Assembly (NCBI GenBank): GCA_902798205.1
Contig: CADBVV010000001.1
Span: forward strand, 1 to 64,000
From: an uncultured Pseudomonadota bacterium
Lineage (GTDB): Bacteria; Pseudomonadota; Alphaproteobacteria; Rs-D84
DNA: 64,000 nt
Direction: 5' to 3'
Both the position numbers and the translations under genes were made by a program. Shown piece after piece: positions 17,922 to 27,214 of this stretch (position 1 is the first letter of the stretch; each line of letters opens with the position of its first letter). The notes under the pieces are model-generated. The model was not told the origin of the DNA. It saw nothing but the letters and a program-made list of their open reading frames with translations, and did no database searches.

Positions 17922-20003
17922 TTATTTTGTCATTTTTTTGATTACTTCGTCAGCAACATTTTGTGGCACTTCGTCATAGTGTGACAATTCCATGTATGGA
18001 TTTGCACGACCTTGTGACAAAGAACGTAATGTTTTGACATACCCGAACAAATTCGCCAGAGGGACAAACGCAGTGATTAACTGGCTGCCGAATCTGGTTT
18101 CGATACCATTGATTTGTCCGCGGCGACTGTTCAAATCGCCAATAATGTCACCGACGTATTCTTCCGGTGTGTTAACCGAAAGCTTCATAATCGGTTCCAA
18201 TAATTTCGGTGATGCTTTCTTCATCGCTTCGCGGAAGCAAGCACGCGCCGCAATTTCAAAGCATAACACATTAGAGTCAACTTCGTGATATTTACCATCT
18301 ACCAATGTGGCCTTGAAATCTACTGTTGGATAGCCAATCAAAACACCTGTTTGTTGTGCTATCTTCAAACCTTTTTCTACACCTGGGATGTATTCTTTTG
18401 GAATCGCACCACCAACAATCTTGTTTTCAAATTCATAGCCTGCGCCTGGTTCCAATGGTTCAAATTGGATTTTAACCTGAGCGTACTGACCAGAACCACC
18501 AGATTGTTTTTTATGTGTATATTCTTCCAAAACTGGTTTACGGAAAGTTTCACGATATGCGATACGTGGTTCACCGACATTAACATCTACTTTGAATTCA
18601 CGTAACAAACGATCAACCAAAATTTCCAAATGCAATTCACCAACCCCAGCCAAAATTGTTTGACCAGATTCTTCGTCAACAGATACACGGAAAGAAGGAT
18701 CTTCTTTGGCCAAAGCTTGCAAGCCCAAAGACATCTTTTCAATATCTGCTTTTGTTTTTGGTTCTACTGCGATAGAAATAACTGGTTCTGGAACGTGAAT
18801 TGATTCCAAAATAATTGGATTTGCTTCATCGCATAATGTGTCACCAGTAATAGTTTCTTTCATACCAACCAATGTGATAATATCACCAGCTGATGCTTCT
18901 TTGATTTCTTCACGTGCATTTGCGTGCATCAACAACATACGGCCAACGCGTTCGCGTTTATCACGGTTTGAATTATAGATATAAGAACCAGAAGTCAATT
19001 TACCTGAATAAATACGGATGAACATCAAGTTTCCAACGAAAGGATCGTTTGCAACCTTAAATGCCAAGGCACTGAAAGGTTCTTTTGGATCAGCATGACG
19101 TTCTGCTTCTGTTTTGCCGTCCATCTTTGTTCCCTTAATTGCAGGAATATCCAATGGTGATGGCAAATAATCTACGATAGCATCCAACAATGGTTGAACA
19201 CCTTTGTTCTTAAATGCAGTACCGCACAACACAGGAACGAAGTTTTGTGCAATTGTTCCTTTGCGTAACAATTTTTTGATTGTAGCGACATCTGGGATTT
19301 TGCCTTCCATGTATTCTTCCATGATAGCATCATCCAATGTCACAACTTCTTCAATCAATTTGTTGTGCAATTCTTCTGCTTTTTCTTTTAAATCGTCTGG
19401 GATTGGTTCAGTAATAGGATGTGAACCATTTTCATCTTCCCAAATAATAGCTTTCATTTCAACAACGTCAACGACGCCTTTGAAATCTTGTTCTTGACCG
19501 ATTGGGAAATTAACAACCAATGGGTTAGCGCCCAAACGTTCACGAATCATATCAACACAACGGAAGAAGTTTGCACCTGTTCTGTCCATTTTATTAATAA
19601 AGCAAATACGTGGAACATTGTAACGATCAGCCTGACGCCATACTGTTTCTGTTTGAGGTTGCACCCCAGACACAGATTCAAATACAGCCACAGCACCGTC
19701 CAAAACGCGCAAAGAACGTTCTACTTCCATTGTAAAGTCAACGTGGCCTGGTGTATCAATCAAATTGATACGATGGTCGCGCCAGAAGCAAGTTGTCGCG
19801 GCAGAAGTAATTGTAATACCACGTTCTTGTTCTTGAACCATCCAGTCCATAGTTGCTGCACCATCGTGCACTTCACCGATTTTATATGTTTTACCGGTAT
19901 AGAACAAAATACGTTCAGAAGTAGTTGTTTTACCTGCGTCAATATGGGCCATAATTCCAATATTGCGGTACATATCCAAAGATGCGGTTTTTCCAACTGA
20001 CAT
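17922..20003 (-). CDS. fusA: Elongation factor G
   Basis: 693 residues, normal. Drives translocation. GTPase motifs [18 protein letters not shown] and NKMD are intact; domain IV has [14 protein letters not shown] and HEVDSN. AAGGA site before ATG 20003. Confidence 0.98.
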   Translation of the reverse strand: MSVGKTASLDMYRNIGIMAHIDAGKTTTSERILFYTGKTYKIGEVHDGAATMDWMVQEQERGITITSAATTCFWRDHRINLIDTPGHVDFTMEVERSLRVLDGAVAVFESVSGVQPQTETVWRQADRYNVPRICFINKMDRTGANFFRCVDMIRERLGANPLVVNFPIGQEQDFKGVVDVVEMKAIIWEDENGSHPITEPIPDDLKEKAEELHNKLIEEVVTLDDAIMEEYMEGKIPDVATIKKLLRKGTIAQNFVPVLCGTAFKNKGVQPLLDAIVDYLPSPLDIPAIKGTKMDGKTEAERHADPKEPFSALAFKVANDPFVGNLMFIRIYSGKLTSGSYIYNSNRDKRERVGRMLLMHANAREEIKEASAGDIITLVGMKETITGDTLCDEANPIILESIHVPEPVISIAVEPKTKADIEKMSLGLQALAKEDPSFRVSVDEESGQTILAGVGELHLEILVDRLLREFKVDVNVGEPRIAYRETFRKPVLEEYTHKKQSGGSGQYAQVKIQFEPLEPGAGYEFENKIVGGAIPKEYIPGVEKGLKIAQQTGVLIGYPTVDFKATLVDGKYHEVDSNVLCFEIAARACFREAMKKASPKLLEPIMKLSVNTPEEYVGDIIGDLNSRRGQINGIETRFGSQLITAFVPLANLFGYVKTLRSLSQGRANPYMELSHYDEVPQNVADEVIKKMTK

Positions 20004-20033
20004 GTGTCTTTCCTTATTTCCTTATTAATTATA

Positions 20034-20507
20034 TTACCAACGGAAGTGAGCAAATGCTTTATTAGCTTCTGCCATTCTGTGTGTGTCTAATTTCTTTTTG
20101 AATGCGCCACCTTGACCATTCAAAGCATCACGCAATTCTGCAAACAATCTTTCTTCCATAGAACGTTCGCCACGTTTTCTTGCGAACATAACCAACCAAC
20201 GCAATGCCAATGTTTGTTGGCGTTCTTTGCGAACTTCTACTGGAACTTGGTAAGTAGCACCACCAACGCGGCGTCCTTTAACTTCAACAGATGGTTTTAA
20301 TGCATCAATTGCTTCCAAGAAAGTTGTTAATTCATCTTTGTCTTTGTTGAGGGTTTTCAATTTTTCCATTGCACCATAAACGATGTTTTCGGCAACTTCT
20401 TTTTTACCATCCCACATAACAACATTAATACATTTTGCAACAACCAGATTGTGATATTTTGAATCTGGCAAGATTTCGCGTTTTGTTGCAGCTTTACGTC
20501 TTGACAT
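20034..20507 (-). CDS. rpsG: 30S ribosomal protein S7
   Basis: 157 residues; organises the 30S head and E site. [21 protein letters not shown] start, [16 protein letters not shown] and the C-terminal [13 protein letters not shown] are the S7 signatures. AAGGA site before ATG 20507. Confidence 0.98.
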   Translation of the reverse strand: MSRRKAATKREILPDSKYHNLVVAKCINVVMWDGKKEVAENIVYGAMEKLKTLNKDKDELTTFLEAIDALKPSVEVKGRRVGGATYQVPVEVRKERQQTLALRWLVMFARKRGERSMEERLFAELRDALNGQGGAFKKKLDTHRMAEANKAFAHFRW

Positions 20508-20572
20508 ATTTATTTTCCTTTTTGTTTCTTCACTTGGTTTCCCAAATTACTCACACCGAAAAACGATGTGTA

Positions 20573-20944
20573 TTATTTACTACCTTTTGCGCCGTACAAG
20601 GAACGACCCTGTTTTCTGCTTTCGACGCCTTTTGTATCAAGAACACCACGAATAATGTGATATTTTACCCCTGGCAAGTCCTTTACACGACCACCACGAA
20701 TCATAACAACACTGTGTTCCTGAAGGTTATGACCTTCGCCTGGAATGTATGCAGTTACTTCGTGACCATTAGCCAATTTAACACGCGCAACTTTACGTTG
20801 AGCAGAGTTAGGTTTTTTAGGTGTAGTGGTATAAACACGTGTACAAACACCGCGTTTTTGAGGATTCGACATCATATCAGGTGCAGTAGATTTTACTGCA
20901 ACTTTTTTACGTGGTTTCCGAATCAGTTGATTTACTGTTGGCAT
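20573..20944 (-). CDS. rpsL: 30S ribosomal protein S12
   Basis: 123 residues; decoding centre. [12 protein letters not shown] start, [16 protein letters not shown] with the Lys that streptomycin resistance changes in other species, and [19 protein letters not shown] motif (seen as [12 protein letters not shown]). First gene of the block. Its ribosome site is weak (AAAGAGA). Confidence 0.98.
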   Translation of the reverse strand: MPTVNQLIRKPRKKVAVKSTAPDMMSNPQKRGVCTRVYTTTPKKPNSAQRKVARVKLANGHEVTAYIPGEGHNLQEHSVVMIRGGRVKDLPGVKYHIIRGVLDTKGVESRKQGRSLYGAKGSK

Positions 20945-21094
20945 TCAAATTCTCTTTGTTTTTTTATTCACTTTTTTCCATACGAAACCCGCAGGCAGAC
21001 TTATTTCCGGCGCATTGCGCCTGATTATAAATCTCGCATAGGTTGCGGTTTTCTGTTACTTCTTACTTTCCTTCATTACACGGAAAGCAAGCAT
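20945..21094 (-). other. Leader of the str/ribosomal operon
   Basis: About 150 nt between the promoter and rpsL. It includes a perfect GGCGC/GCGCC hairpin (21009-21021) and a longer-range AAACCGCA/TGCGGGTTT pairing. No known riboswitch or S12/S7 leader was recognised. Confidence 0.4.
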
Positions 21095-21122
21095 ATTATA
21101 ACCCGACCCCGAAAATTGTCAA
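21095..21122 (-). promoter_or_regulatory. Main promoter of the ribosomal block
   Basis: Consensus TTGACA (21117-21122), 16 bp, consensus TATAAT (21095-21100) on the minus strand. It is the best promoter in the window and lies 150 bp upstream of rpsL. Confidence 0.8.
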
Positions 21123-21223
21123 GGAAAATATCCGACATTTTTTTGAAAAAACCGCTAAAAATCTATACTTTGACACATTTAACGAATGACAAATAAAAAA
21201 TAAGTCTAAACAACATAATAACA

Positions 21224-21296
21224 CATAAAAAAAAGCCCGTTCAACCGAACGGACCTTTTTATTTGTTTTTGGTTTGGATTAGAAATCGATACCGAA
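21224..21296. repeat. Duplicated 3' end of the beta-barrel gene with its terminator (copy A)
   Basis: 73 bp matching 21513-21584 with one substitution and one A-run difference. It contains the hairpin CCGTTC/GAACGG, and on the minus strand the last codons FGIDF plus stop (21279-21281) of the barrel gene. Similarity ends abruptly at 21296. It looks like the remnant of a second, deleted copy of that gene. Confidence 0.85.
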
Positions 21297-21349
21297 AACA
21301 AGTAGATTTTACAAGCGCAACGCGCACAGTAAAATCGTTACGGTTTCCG

Positions 21350-21455
21350 CCAGAATGTCAACGGCACAACATGTGCCGTTTGAAAATGACAATTTTCATG
21401 GGCGCCAGCCCCAGACACGCATGGCGAATACGAGAATACACAATTAGAAAAATCA
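21350..21455 (+). repeat. Palindromic dispersed repeat, copy 1
   Basis: About 105 bp that aligns with the reverse strand of 24505-24610. It has three successive hairpins: AACGGCAC/GTGCCGTT, TGAAAAT/ATTTTCA and GGGC/GCCC. The second copy keeps the stems although bases differ. It lies between the two copies of the barrel gene's 3' end. Just upstream (21307-21338) is another hairpin, GATTTTAC/GTAAAATC. Confidence 0.75.
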
Positions 21456-21512
21456 TAAAAACGCAGTTTTTTAATACGAGTTTTTATAGATTTTTATTAT
21501 TGCGTATCAAGG

Positions 21513-21584
21513 CATAAAAAAAGCCCGTTCAATCGAACGGACCTTTTTATTTGTTTTTGGTTTGGATTAGAAATCGATACCGAA
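21513..21584. repeat. 3' end of the beta-barrel gene (copy B of the duplication)
   Basis: The intact counterpart of 21224-21296. It includes the last codons and stop of the gene at 21567-22424 and its terminator. Confidence 0.85.
21516..21541 (-). terminator. Terminator of the beta-barrel gene
   Basis: CCGTTC/GAACGG stem with a 4-nt loop, followed on the minus strand by a run of seven T; 26 bp past the stop codon. Confidence 0.8.
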
Positions 21585-22424
21585 TTTAACACCACCACCA
21601 AAACCTTTTTCAAAGCCCCAACCTTTTTCAGATCTCAAAGCTTCTTGTTCGCCTTTCCAATGATTCAAAGTACCATTGATGTACAAGCCAACATATTTTG
21701 TTGCATCGATGTTAAAGTTTGCAGCCAATGTTCCGGTCCAAACACCTTCATTTTCCATTTTTCTGCCTTCTATACCACCCATATATTTGTTATCGTTTGT
21801 GACACCTGCATATTCAACACCTGCAACCATATTGAAGTGAGATGTAAAGATGTATTGTGCATCCAATCCCAATGCCCATGCATGCATACCATGGTTACCC
21901 CAGTTGAAAGATTCAGAATTCAAATAGTTGTACAATGCATGACCTGCGATTGTCCAAGAATTTGCTACATAACCGCCACGAACACCAGCTGTCCACAAAT
22001 ATTGTGTAGCATCTTTATCGAACCATTTGCTATCAGAAGTACCATCTAAATGTTGTGCAGGACGGTTCAAATAGAAACCTGCTGCTTCATAAGCTGCAAC
22101 AAGGTCTGCTTTCCAGCCACCCATATCCAATGCACGATATGTTGCACCCAATTTCAAGCCATCCCAATTATATTCTTCAAATCCTCTTTTTTCAGACAAA
22201 GATGTTGCAACATCAATTGCAAAATGGTCTGTTACACCGTAACCAAAATCTTCAGCCAATGCCCATGTACGAACATCTGGGTTAGAATGTGATGACAAAG
22301 CTGTTTCACTAACATGATGACCAGCTTTTGGCATGTATAATGGGTTACCATCAATTACGTTTGCAGCGTGTGCGCCAGAAACAGCGAATACAGCCAACAA
22401 TGAAGTCAAAGCGATTTTTTTCAT
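21567..22424 (-). CDS. Outer-membrane beta-barrel protein
   Basis: 285 residues. Signal peptide about 1-20 (AHA-A cleavage), then alternating aromatic/hydrophobic strands separated by Gly/Asp/Asn turns, ending in the C-terminal Phe typical of barrel proteins inserted by BamA. No specific porin or opacity family could be assigned. AAGGA site before ATG 22424, strong promoter upstream and a clear terminator, so a monocistronic and probably well expressed gene. A remnant of a second copy's 3' end lies 0.3 kb downstream. Confidence 0.85.
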   Translation of the reverse strand: MKKIALTSLLAVFAVSGAHAANVIDGNPLYMPKAGHHVSETALSSHSNPDVRTWALAEDFGYGVTDHFAIDVATSLSEKRGFEEYNWDGLKLGATYRALDMGGWKADLVAAYEAAGFYLNRPAQHLDGTSDSKWFDKDATQYLWTAGVRGGYVANSWTIAGHALYNYLNSESFNWGNHGMHAWALGLDAQYIFTSHFNMVAGVEYAGVTNDNKYMGGIEGRKMENEGVWTGTLAANFNIDATKYVGLYINGTLNHWKGEQEALRSEKGWGFEKGFGGGVKFGIDF

Positions 22425-22480
22425 TTTTTATCCTTTTTCTCGGTTAAACTTAACGTCAGGCTTTCTTTCCTGATAGGATT

Positions 22481-22509
22481 ATTATCGCACTAAAACAAGA
22501 AATATTCAA
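22481..22509 (-). promoter_or_regulatory. Promoter for the beta-barrel gene
   Basis: Minus-strand TTGAAT (22504-22509), 17 bp, GATAAT (22481-22486), about 57 bp upstream of the ATG. Confidence 0.6.
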
Positions 22510-22590
22510 GAAAATAAATATCTTGCCATATATATTTTTTATGATATAATTTGCGTAAGTTTCGTATGTGTTATTACACATGCGATTTTT

Positions 22591-23601
22591 TTATTTATTC
22601 AATTCTTTCTTGATTTCGCGCCAGATTTCGTGGTTTTTTTGGTGTTCGCTGTAATCGCGCGAAAATTTATGACCACCCCGCCCGTCCGCAACAAAGAATA
22701 AATATTTTGTGTTTGCCGGTTTCAAAACACTGCGAATCGCATCACGTCCAACATTAGCAATTGGATGTGGTGGCAACCCGTTATGCGTATATGTATTATA
22801 AGGACTGTCTATTTTTAAATGTCCCGACAACAATGGCGCACCATGCATATCGCCTTCGAATTTAGTCAAAGGATAAATAACAGTTGGACAAGATTGCAAT
22901 CGCATATTGATATTCAATCTGTTCAAATATACACTGGCCACGATCGGCATTTCACGTTTAAGCGGTGTTTCTTTTTGAACAATCGAAGCCAACACCATTA
23001 CATCGTTCCAATCTTTCAATGGCTTCGGATAATCCATATTTTCAAAAGATTTTTGAACATCCAACATTTTCTTTCTGGCCAAATCAAGAACCGCCAAACG
23101 TGTTGTTCCGCGTGCGATTCGATAAGTATCTGGGAAAATATCCCCATCGTGTAAATTACATACTGGCAAATCTTTGTTGCAATCAACATCGCCAGTTAAA
23201 TACGGGACATTCATCAACATATTTTTGATTTGGATAATTGTGTATCCTTCGGGAATTGTAATTGTGGTTGTTGCAACGCGACCGTGTGATAACATAGATG
23301 CAATTGTCCATGCCCCCGCCCCACGTGGCAATTCATATTCACCAGCCATTATTTTCCCACCGTTTAATTTGATTGAAAAATTAAACAAACTTTTAGATTT
23401 AATAATATTGTTTTTATAAAGGTAATTTGTCATACCTGTAACAGATGCACCACGTGGCACAACAACACTTATCGGGTTACGAACCGGCGACCAAATATTA
23501 AAAATGAAATAAACAACAAACACAACCACACAGGCAATAGCCAGCGCAAATTTGGTCCATTCTTTGATGTTTTTGAATCTTCTTTTTGATATTTTTATCA
23601 T
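22591..23601 (-). CDS. mltG: Endolytic murein transglycosylase MltG
   Basis: 336 residues from ATG 23601. Cleaves nascent glycan strands at the inner membrane. One N-terminal TM helix (about 20-40), a LysM-like region, then the YceG catalytic domain: EGYTIIQI, ASIVQKET with the catalytic Glu of the KET kept, RLNINMRLQSCPTVIY, and SPYNTYTHNGLPPHPIANVG. The usual first Glu of the xExE pair is Gln here. It lacks a well-spaced ribosome site, and its -10 box is only 8 nt upstream (see findings). A longer in-frame start at 23637 overlaps the promoter. Confidence 0.93.
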   Translation of the reverse strand: MIKISKRRFKNIKEWTKFALAIACVVVFVVYFIFNIWSPVRNPISVVVPRGASVTGMTNYLYKNNIIKSKSLFNFSIKLNGGKIMAGEYELPRGAGAWTIASMLSHGRVATTTITIPEGYTIIQIKNMLMNVPYLTGDVDCNKDLPVCNLHDGDIFPDTYRIARGTTRLAVLDLARKKMLDVQKSFENMDYPKPLKDWNDVMVLASIVQKETPLKREMPIVASVYLNRLNINMRLQSCPTVIYPLTKFEGDMHGAPLLSGHLKIDSPYNTYTHNGLPPHPIANVGRDAIRSVLKPANTKYLFFVADGRGGHKFSRDYSEHQKNHEIWREIKKELNK

Positions 23602-23609
23602 AACCTGAA

Positions 23610-23637
23610 AGTATAAATAGTATTTTACATAAAGCAA
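23610..23637 (-). promoter_or_regulatory. Promoter abutting mltG start
   Basis: Minus-strand TTGCTT (23632-23637), 16 bp, TATACT (23610-23615). Only 8 nt separate the -10 box from ATG 23601, so transcription would begin at or next to the start codon. Confidence 0.5.
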
Positions 23638-23695
23638 TAAAATATATTTTCTCTTGTTATTTTTTATACTATGTTTAAGAATACTTTCGTTCTTT

Positions 23696-23772
23696 CGGGG
23701 TGTAGCGCAGTCTGGTAGCGTGTTTGTCTGGGGGGCAAAAGGTCACGGGTTCAAATCCCGTCACTCCGACCA
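23696..23772 (+). tRNA. tRNA-Pro (anticodon GGG)
   Basis: 77 nt cloverleaf with encoded CCA. Acceptor CGGGGTG/CACTCCG, anticodon loop CTGGGGG (anticodon GGG), T-arm ACGGG-TTCAAAT-CCCGT. Confidence 0.95.
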
Positions 23773-23780
23773 AAAAATTT

Positions 23781-23803
23781 AAAACCGCCATTTTGGCGGT
23801 TTT
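23781..23803. terminator. Bidirectional terminator of tRNA-Pro(GGG) and the membrane protein gene
   Basis: AAAACCGCC/GGCGGTTTT stem with a short loop. It serves the plus-strand tRNA and the minus-strand gene that ends at 23805. Confidence 0.85.
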
Positions 23804-23804
23804 A

Positions 23805-24347
23805 TTATTTAATCTTTCTTAATATCTTCAAATCATGTAAAAATTCAATAATCAATACAATCTGCCAAACAAAAAATACAATTGTCACAATATCATCACA
23901 CATATGATTTTCGATGATATCAACTAATGAAAAAATATACCCTTGTTCTGTTGTAACAAAAAGCATTGCTGTTTCCCATGCAAACATTGTGAATCGTTTA
24001 TCTATAATTGGAATTATTTTTCCTTTTTCGTCATAAACAATATTACGGACACATTTTGTTTTATATACAAGATGCTTTATCACAAATACAATCACACATA
24101 TAAATATTTGAACAAGAATATTATACCATATCCATTTTTTTTCAAAAGCACCGTTTGCTATACCGGAAAAATCATAATCATATTTAATCATATCTGGAAC
24201 AGAATCCCAGTATATATAAAACATCGCTATTTCTATGGCCAAAACTATAAACGTTACAATTATGGATATTGATGTTCTGAACTTAATTCCACGCAAATTT
24301 CTTTTGGACAAAAGCATTTTTATAAATTGTATAAATGACGCCAGCAT
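23805..24347 (-). CDS. Four-helix membrane protein, possibly DUF1648-like
   Basis: 180 residues with about four hydrophobic helices (roughly 28-48, 75-95, 125-140, 152-172). The stretch VPDMIKYDYDFSGIANGAFEKK resembles the lP..iP.H(y)d..G..dgw..K motif of DUF1648 proteins, which are found in sensors and immunity-type membrane proteins. The match is partial and the function is unknown. GGGG site before ATG 24347. It sits between the two tRNA-Pro genes. Confidence 0.75.
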   Translation of the reverse strand: MLASFIQFIKMLLSKRNLRGIKFRTSISIIVTFIVLAIEIAMFYIYWDSVPDMIKYDYDFSGIANGAFEKKWIWYNILVQIFICVIVFVIKHLVYKTKCVRNIVYDEKGKIIPIIDKRFTMFAWETAMLFVTTEQGYIFSLVDIIENHMCDDIVTIVFFVWQIVLIIEFLHDLKILRKIK

Positions 24348-24435
24348 ATTTTCCCCGTTTAATTAAGATATTTTTCATATAATATTTAATAAAGTACAGG
24401 AAAACAAGCATATATTTACACAAAAAATGTTTTTA

Positions 24436-24446
24436 TGGTCGGGGCA
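24436..24446 (-). repeat. Short copy of the tRNA-Pro(CGG) 3' end
   Basis: Minus-strand TGCCCCGACCA is identical to the last 11 nt of the tRNA at 24674-24750, in the same orientation. Together they bracket the palindromic repeat, like short direct repeats at an integration site. Confidence 0.6.
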
Positions 24447-24504
24447 GTGCCTCGATACACAATAAATAAAATAAAAAAAATCTTGTGAACTTCGATTTTT
24501 TAAT

Positions 24505-24610
24505 ATTTTCTTAATTGTGCATTCTCGTATTCACCATGCATGTCTTGTGGACTATCGCCCACGAAAACTTCGTTTTCAAACGGTAGATTTCCGTACCGTT
24601 GACATTCTGG
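24505..24610 (-). repeat. Palindromic dispersed repeat, copy 2
   Basis: Inverted relative to copy 1 (21350-21455). Conserved blocks are CCAGAATGTCAACGG, CCGTTTGAAAA, GCATGG-GAATACGAGAAT and CACAATTA. The stems are AACGGTA/TACCGTT and GAAAAC/GTTTTC, so paired positions changed together. A 45-codon frame (24500-24637, minus) runs through it without a ribosome site; copy 1 keeps only that frame's last codons and stop. Confidence 0.75.
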
Positions 24611-24642
24611 TGCATCTTGTTGCCCCAACCCAAACATAAAAT

Positions 24643-24668
24643 TAAAACCACCACAAAAGTGGTGGTTT
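24643..24668 (-). terminator. Terminator of tRNA-Pro(CGG)
   Basis: AAACCA/TGGTTT stem with inner CAC/GTG pairs and an A4 loop (T4 on the minus strand), followed there by TTTTAATTTT. Confidence 0.7.
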
Positions 24669-24673
24669 AAATT

Positions 24674-24750
<77 letters not shown>

Positions 24751-24760
24751 GAAAGCAACC

Positions 24761-25429
24761 CTATTTTACATTTTGTTTTTGATTTTTCAATGCGATTTTT
24801 ACACCTTCAAACATTTTACGTGCATCTTTGTCCATTGGAACAAAAGCGCCCGTACTGTTTGTTTTACCGGTATAAAACCAAACATTATCACGCAATGTTT
24901 TATATTCAACCAATTTATAAAGCGAATTCAATACTGTAAATTCTTTTGGAAAATTGTGTTTTACACCCTTTTCAAAACAATAAATCGTGCGATGAATAAA
25001 TCTGATTGGACATTTTCTTTGTATTAACGCAATAATTAAATCGTTTAAAAAACCCTGTTCTTTTTCAATTGATTTACTTTTGCGTGCACTTTTCCACATT
25101 TCTTGCATATCAGATAAAACAAAAGGTCGTTTATTTATATCTTGGTCCAACATTGAATCAAAATTATAAATTCTGTTTACATAATTATATAATCTTTTGC
25201 ATTCATCATTTGATTTATCAAACTTACGTGTTGTTGGTAAACCATCAATAAAAATTGTATATTTGGGTTTTGATTGTCCATATTGAAATAAATCAATTGT
25301 CGCCAACAAAGTTTTATCTGTGGAATAAAGATAAAAAGAATCTTTGTTCGCCACAGAAATTTTTGCACCACCCTGTACCAATGCATTTATTTCGTTTTGT
25401 GCAATTGCAACTTTTTCTTTATCTGACAT
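24761..25429 (-). CDS. Hypothetical cytoplasmic protein
   Basis: 222 residues from ATG 25429 (MSDKEKVAIAQ), which has AAGGAAAGG upstream; a start at 25459 would overlap the fabF stop. No signal peptide or membrane helix. Lys-rich and mixed alpha/beta in appearance, with no recognised motif. It lies 29 bp after fabF, probably co-transcribed, and ends 10 bp before the tRNA-Pro gene. Confidence 0.75.
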   Translation of the reverse strand: MSDKEKVAIAQNEINALVQGGAKISVANKDSFYLYSTDKTLLATIDLFQYGQSKPKYTIFIDGLPTTRKFDKSNDECKRLYNYVNRIYNFDSMLDQDINKRPFVLSDMQEMWKSARKSKSIEKEQGFLNDLIIALIQRKCPIRFIHRTIYCFEKGVKHNFPKEFTVLNSLYKLVEYKTLRDNVWFYTGKTNSTGAFVPMDKDARKMFEGVKIALKNQKQNVK

Positions 25430-25458
25430 CGCCCTTTCCTTTTCTTTATACAAACGCA

Positions 25459-26709
25459 TTATTTAACGCGTTTCAAAATTAAACTGGCGTTTGTCCCCCC
25501 AAAACCAAACGAATTACTTAATGCCGCATTAACTTCACGTTTTTGCGCTTTATTTGGAACCAGATTGAAATCACCAACTTCATCAATTGGATTTTCCAAA
25601 TTAATTGTTGGTGGAACAATATTATCACGAATCGCCAGCGCAGAAAAGATTGCTTCGATTGCACCGGCTGCACCCAACAAATGTCCAGTCATAGATTTTG
25701 TTGATGACATACATGTATTGCCATTACCAAACAATTCTTTGACAGCGACCAATTCGCCAACATCGCCCAAACCTGTTGATGTTCCATGTGCATTTACATA
25801 ATCAATTTCTTCTGGTTTCAAACCAGATTTTTCCAATGCAATTAACATGGCGCGTTTGCCACCTTCACCATTTGGTGCCGGTGCAGTGATATGATGCGCA
25901 TCCGCAGACATACCAAAACCAGCAACTTCGGCATAAATTTTTGCACCACGTGCAACGGCATGTTCATATTCTTCCAAAACCAAAATACCTGCGCCTTCGC
26001 CGATAACAAACCCATCACGATCCTTATCCCATGGACGTGATGCATGTTCTGGGTCATCATTTCTTGTACTTAATGCACGCATAGCGGCAAATCCAGCCAT
26101 ACCTATACGGCACACTGCAGATTCAGAACCACCGCAAATCATAATATCCGCATCACCACGTTTGATTATTTCTGCGGCTTCACCAATGGCATGTGATCCT
26201 GTTGCACATGCTGTGGACATCGCAATGTTTGGACCGCCAAAACCATATTTAATTGAAATATATCCCGCAGGCATATTTACAATAGATTTTGTAACAAAGA
26301 ACGGGCTTATAAAACGCGCACCATTTTTAAGCATTTCTGTATCGGTATCGGAAATCGAAGAAATTCCACCGACACCACTGCCGACTGAAACACCAACACG
26401 ATTTTTATCACCATCATAATCGATAAGATTCGCATCATTTAAAGCCTCTTTTGCAGCGACCAACGCATACAAAGAAGTTTTTTCCATCTTTCTTTGTTCA
26501 CGCGCATCAACTGCGACATCTGGATTATATTCCCCTGGATTAGTTCCGCAAACTGGTACGCCTGCAATCTGTGAAGAAATATCAGAAACGTCAAATTCGG
26601 TAACTTTTCTGATACCACTTTTACCATCTAATAAATTTTTCCATGCGAATTCTATACCTGTACCAACTGGTGAAACAATTCCCATACCTGTGATAACAAC
26701 TCTTTTCAT
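25459..26709 (-). CDS. fabF: 3-oxoacyl-ACP synthase II
   Basis: 416 residues from ATG 26709 (MKRVVITGMG), with an AAGGA site; a longer frame upstream has no family similarity. Condensing enzyme of fatty acid elongation. The active-site Cys lies in STACATGSH, the two His in NAHGTSTGLGD and GHLLGAAG, with the C-terminal NSFGFGGTN loop. It follows acpP with a terminator between, the usual acpP-fabF pairing. Confidence 0.97.
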   Translation of the reverse strand: MKRVVITGMGIVSPVGTGIEFAWKNLLDGKSGIRKVTEFDVSDISSQIAGVPVCGTNPGEYNPDVAVDAREQRKMEKTSLYALVAAKEALNDANLIDYDGDKNRVGVSVGSGVGGISSISDTDTEMLKNGARFISPFFVTKSIVNMPAGYISIKYGFGGPNIAMSTACATGSHAIGEAAEIIKRGDADIMICGGSESAVCRIGMAGFAAMRALSTRNDDPEHASRPWDKDRDGFVIGEGAGILVLEEYEHAVARGAKIYAEVAGFGMSADAHHITAPAPNGEGGKRAMLIALEKSGLKPEEIDYVNAHGTSTGLGDVGELVAVKELFGNGNTCMSSTKSMTGHLLGAAGAIEAIFSALAIRDNIVPPTINLENPIDEVGDFNLVPNKAQKREVNAALSNSFGFGGTNASLILKRVK

Positions 26710-26775
26710 AAATAAATCCTTTTTATAATCTTTGTCGCGCAAATCATACAATAAAATAAATATTAAATCAACGAC

Positions 26776-26806
26776 ATAAAAACGATGCCACCGAAACGGT
26801 GGCATC
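26776..26806 (-). terminator. Terminator between acpP and fabF
   Basis: Perfect 9-bp GATGCCACC/GGTGGCATC stem with a 5-nt loop and a T5 run on the minus strand. It would limit fabF to readthrough or to its own promoter, giving more ACP than synthase. Confidence 0.75.
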
Positions 26807-26832
26807 ATTATCTTTTAATGATTCAGAAGCAA

Positions 26833-27078
26833 TTATTTTGCGTGTGCTTCGATATATGCAACAGCATCACCAACAGTTGTCAATTTTGTTGCTTCTTCAT
26901 CAGGAATTGTGATATTGAATTCTTTTTCAACTTCCATAACAAATTCTACAACGTCCAAAGAATCAGCACCCAAATCATTTACGAAAGATGCAGTTTCTAC
27001 GACTTTTGCTTTATCAACACTCAATTTATCGCTTACAATATCTGTTACTTTAGCTAAAATTTCATCATGTTTTGACAT
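26833..27078 (-). CDS. acpP: Acyl carrier protein
   Basis: 81 residues, acidic, four-helix ACP. The phosphopantetheine Ser is in [10 protein letters not shown]. Carries fatty acyl chains for FabF, PlsC and PlsY. AAGGA site before ATG 27078. Confidence 0.98.
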   Translation of the reverse strand: MSKHDEILAKVTDIVSDKLSVDKAKVVETASFVNDLGADSLDVVEFVMEVEKEFNITIPDEEATKLTTVGDAVAYIEAHAK

Positions 27079-27137
27079 TTTTTATCCTTTGTTTGTGTTA
27101 ATCTTGTGGCCCGTTTTTCCCAGGCGCCTTTCTTAAC

Positions 27138-27166
27138 AAATTATCATTTTATCATACTTGTGTCAA
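27138..27166 (-). promoter_or_regulatory. Promoter for acpP
   Basis: Minus-strand TTGACA (27161-27166), 17 bp, TAATTT (27138-27143), about 60 bp upstream of acpP. Confidence 0.5.
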
Positions 27167-27214
27167 GGAATTATAACAAACGATAACAAAGTGTTGACTT
27201 TTTCAAAAAATATA

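Noticed and set aside
20435..21196. Plus-strand open frame of 253 codons
   Set aside because: Mostly antisense to rpsG and rpsL and then runs through the operon leader and promoter; no protein-like features.
24434..24460. Possible second tRNA gene
   Set aside because: Only the last 11 nt of tRNA-Pro(CGG) are present; no cloverleaf can be formed.
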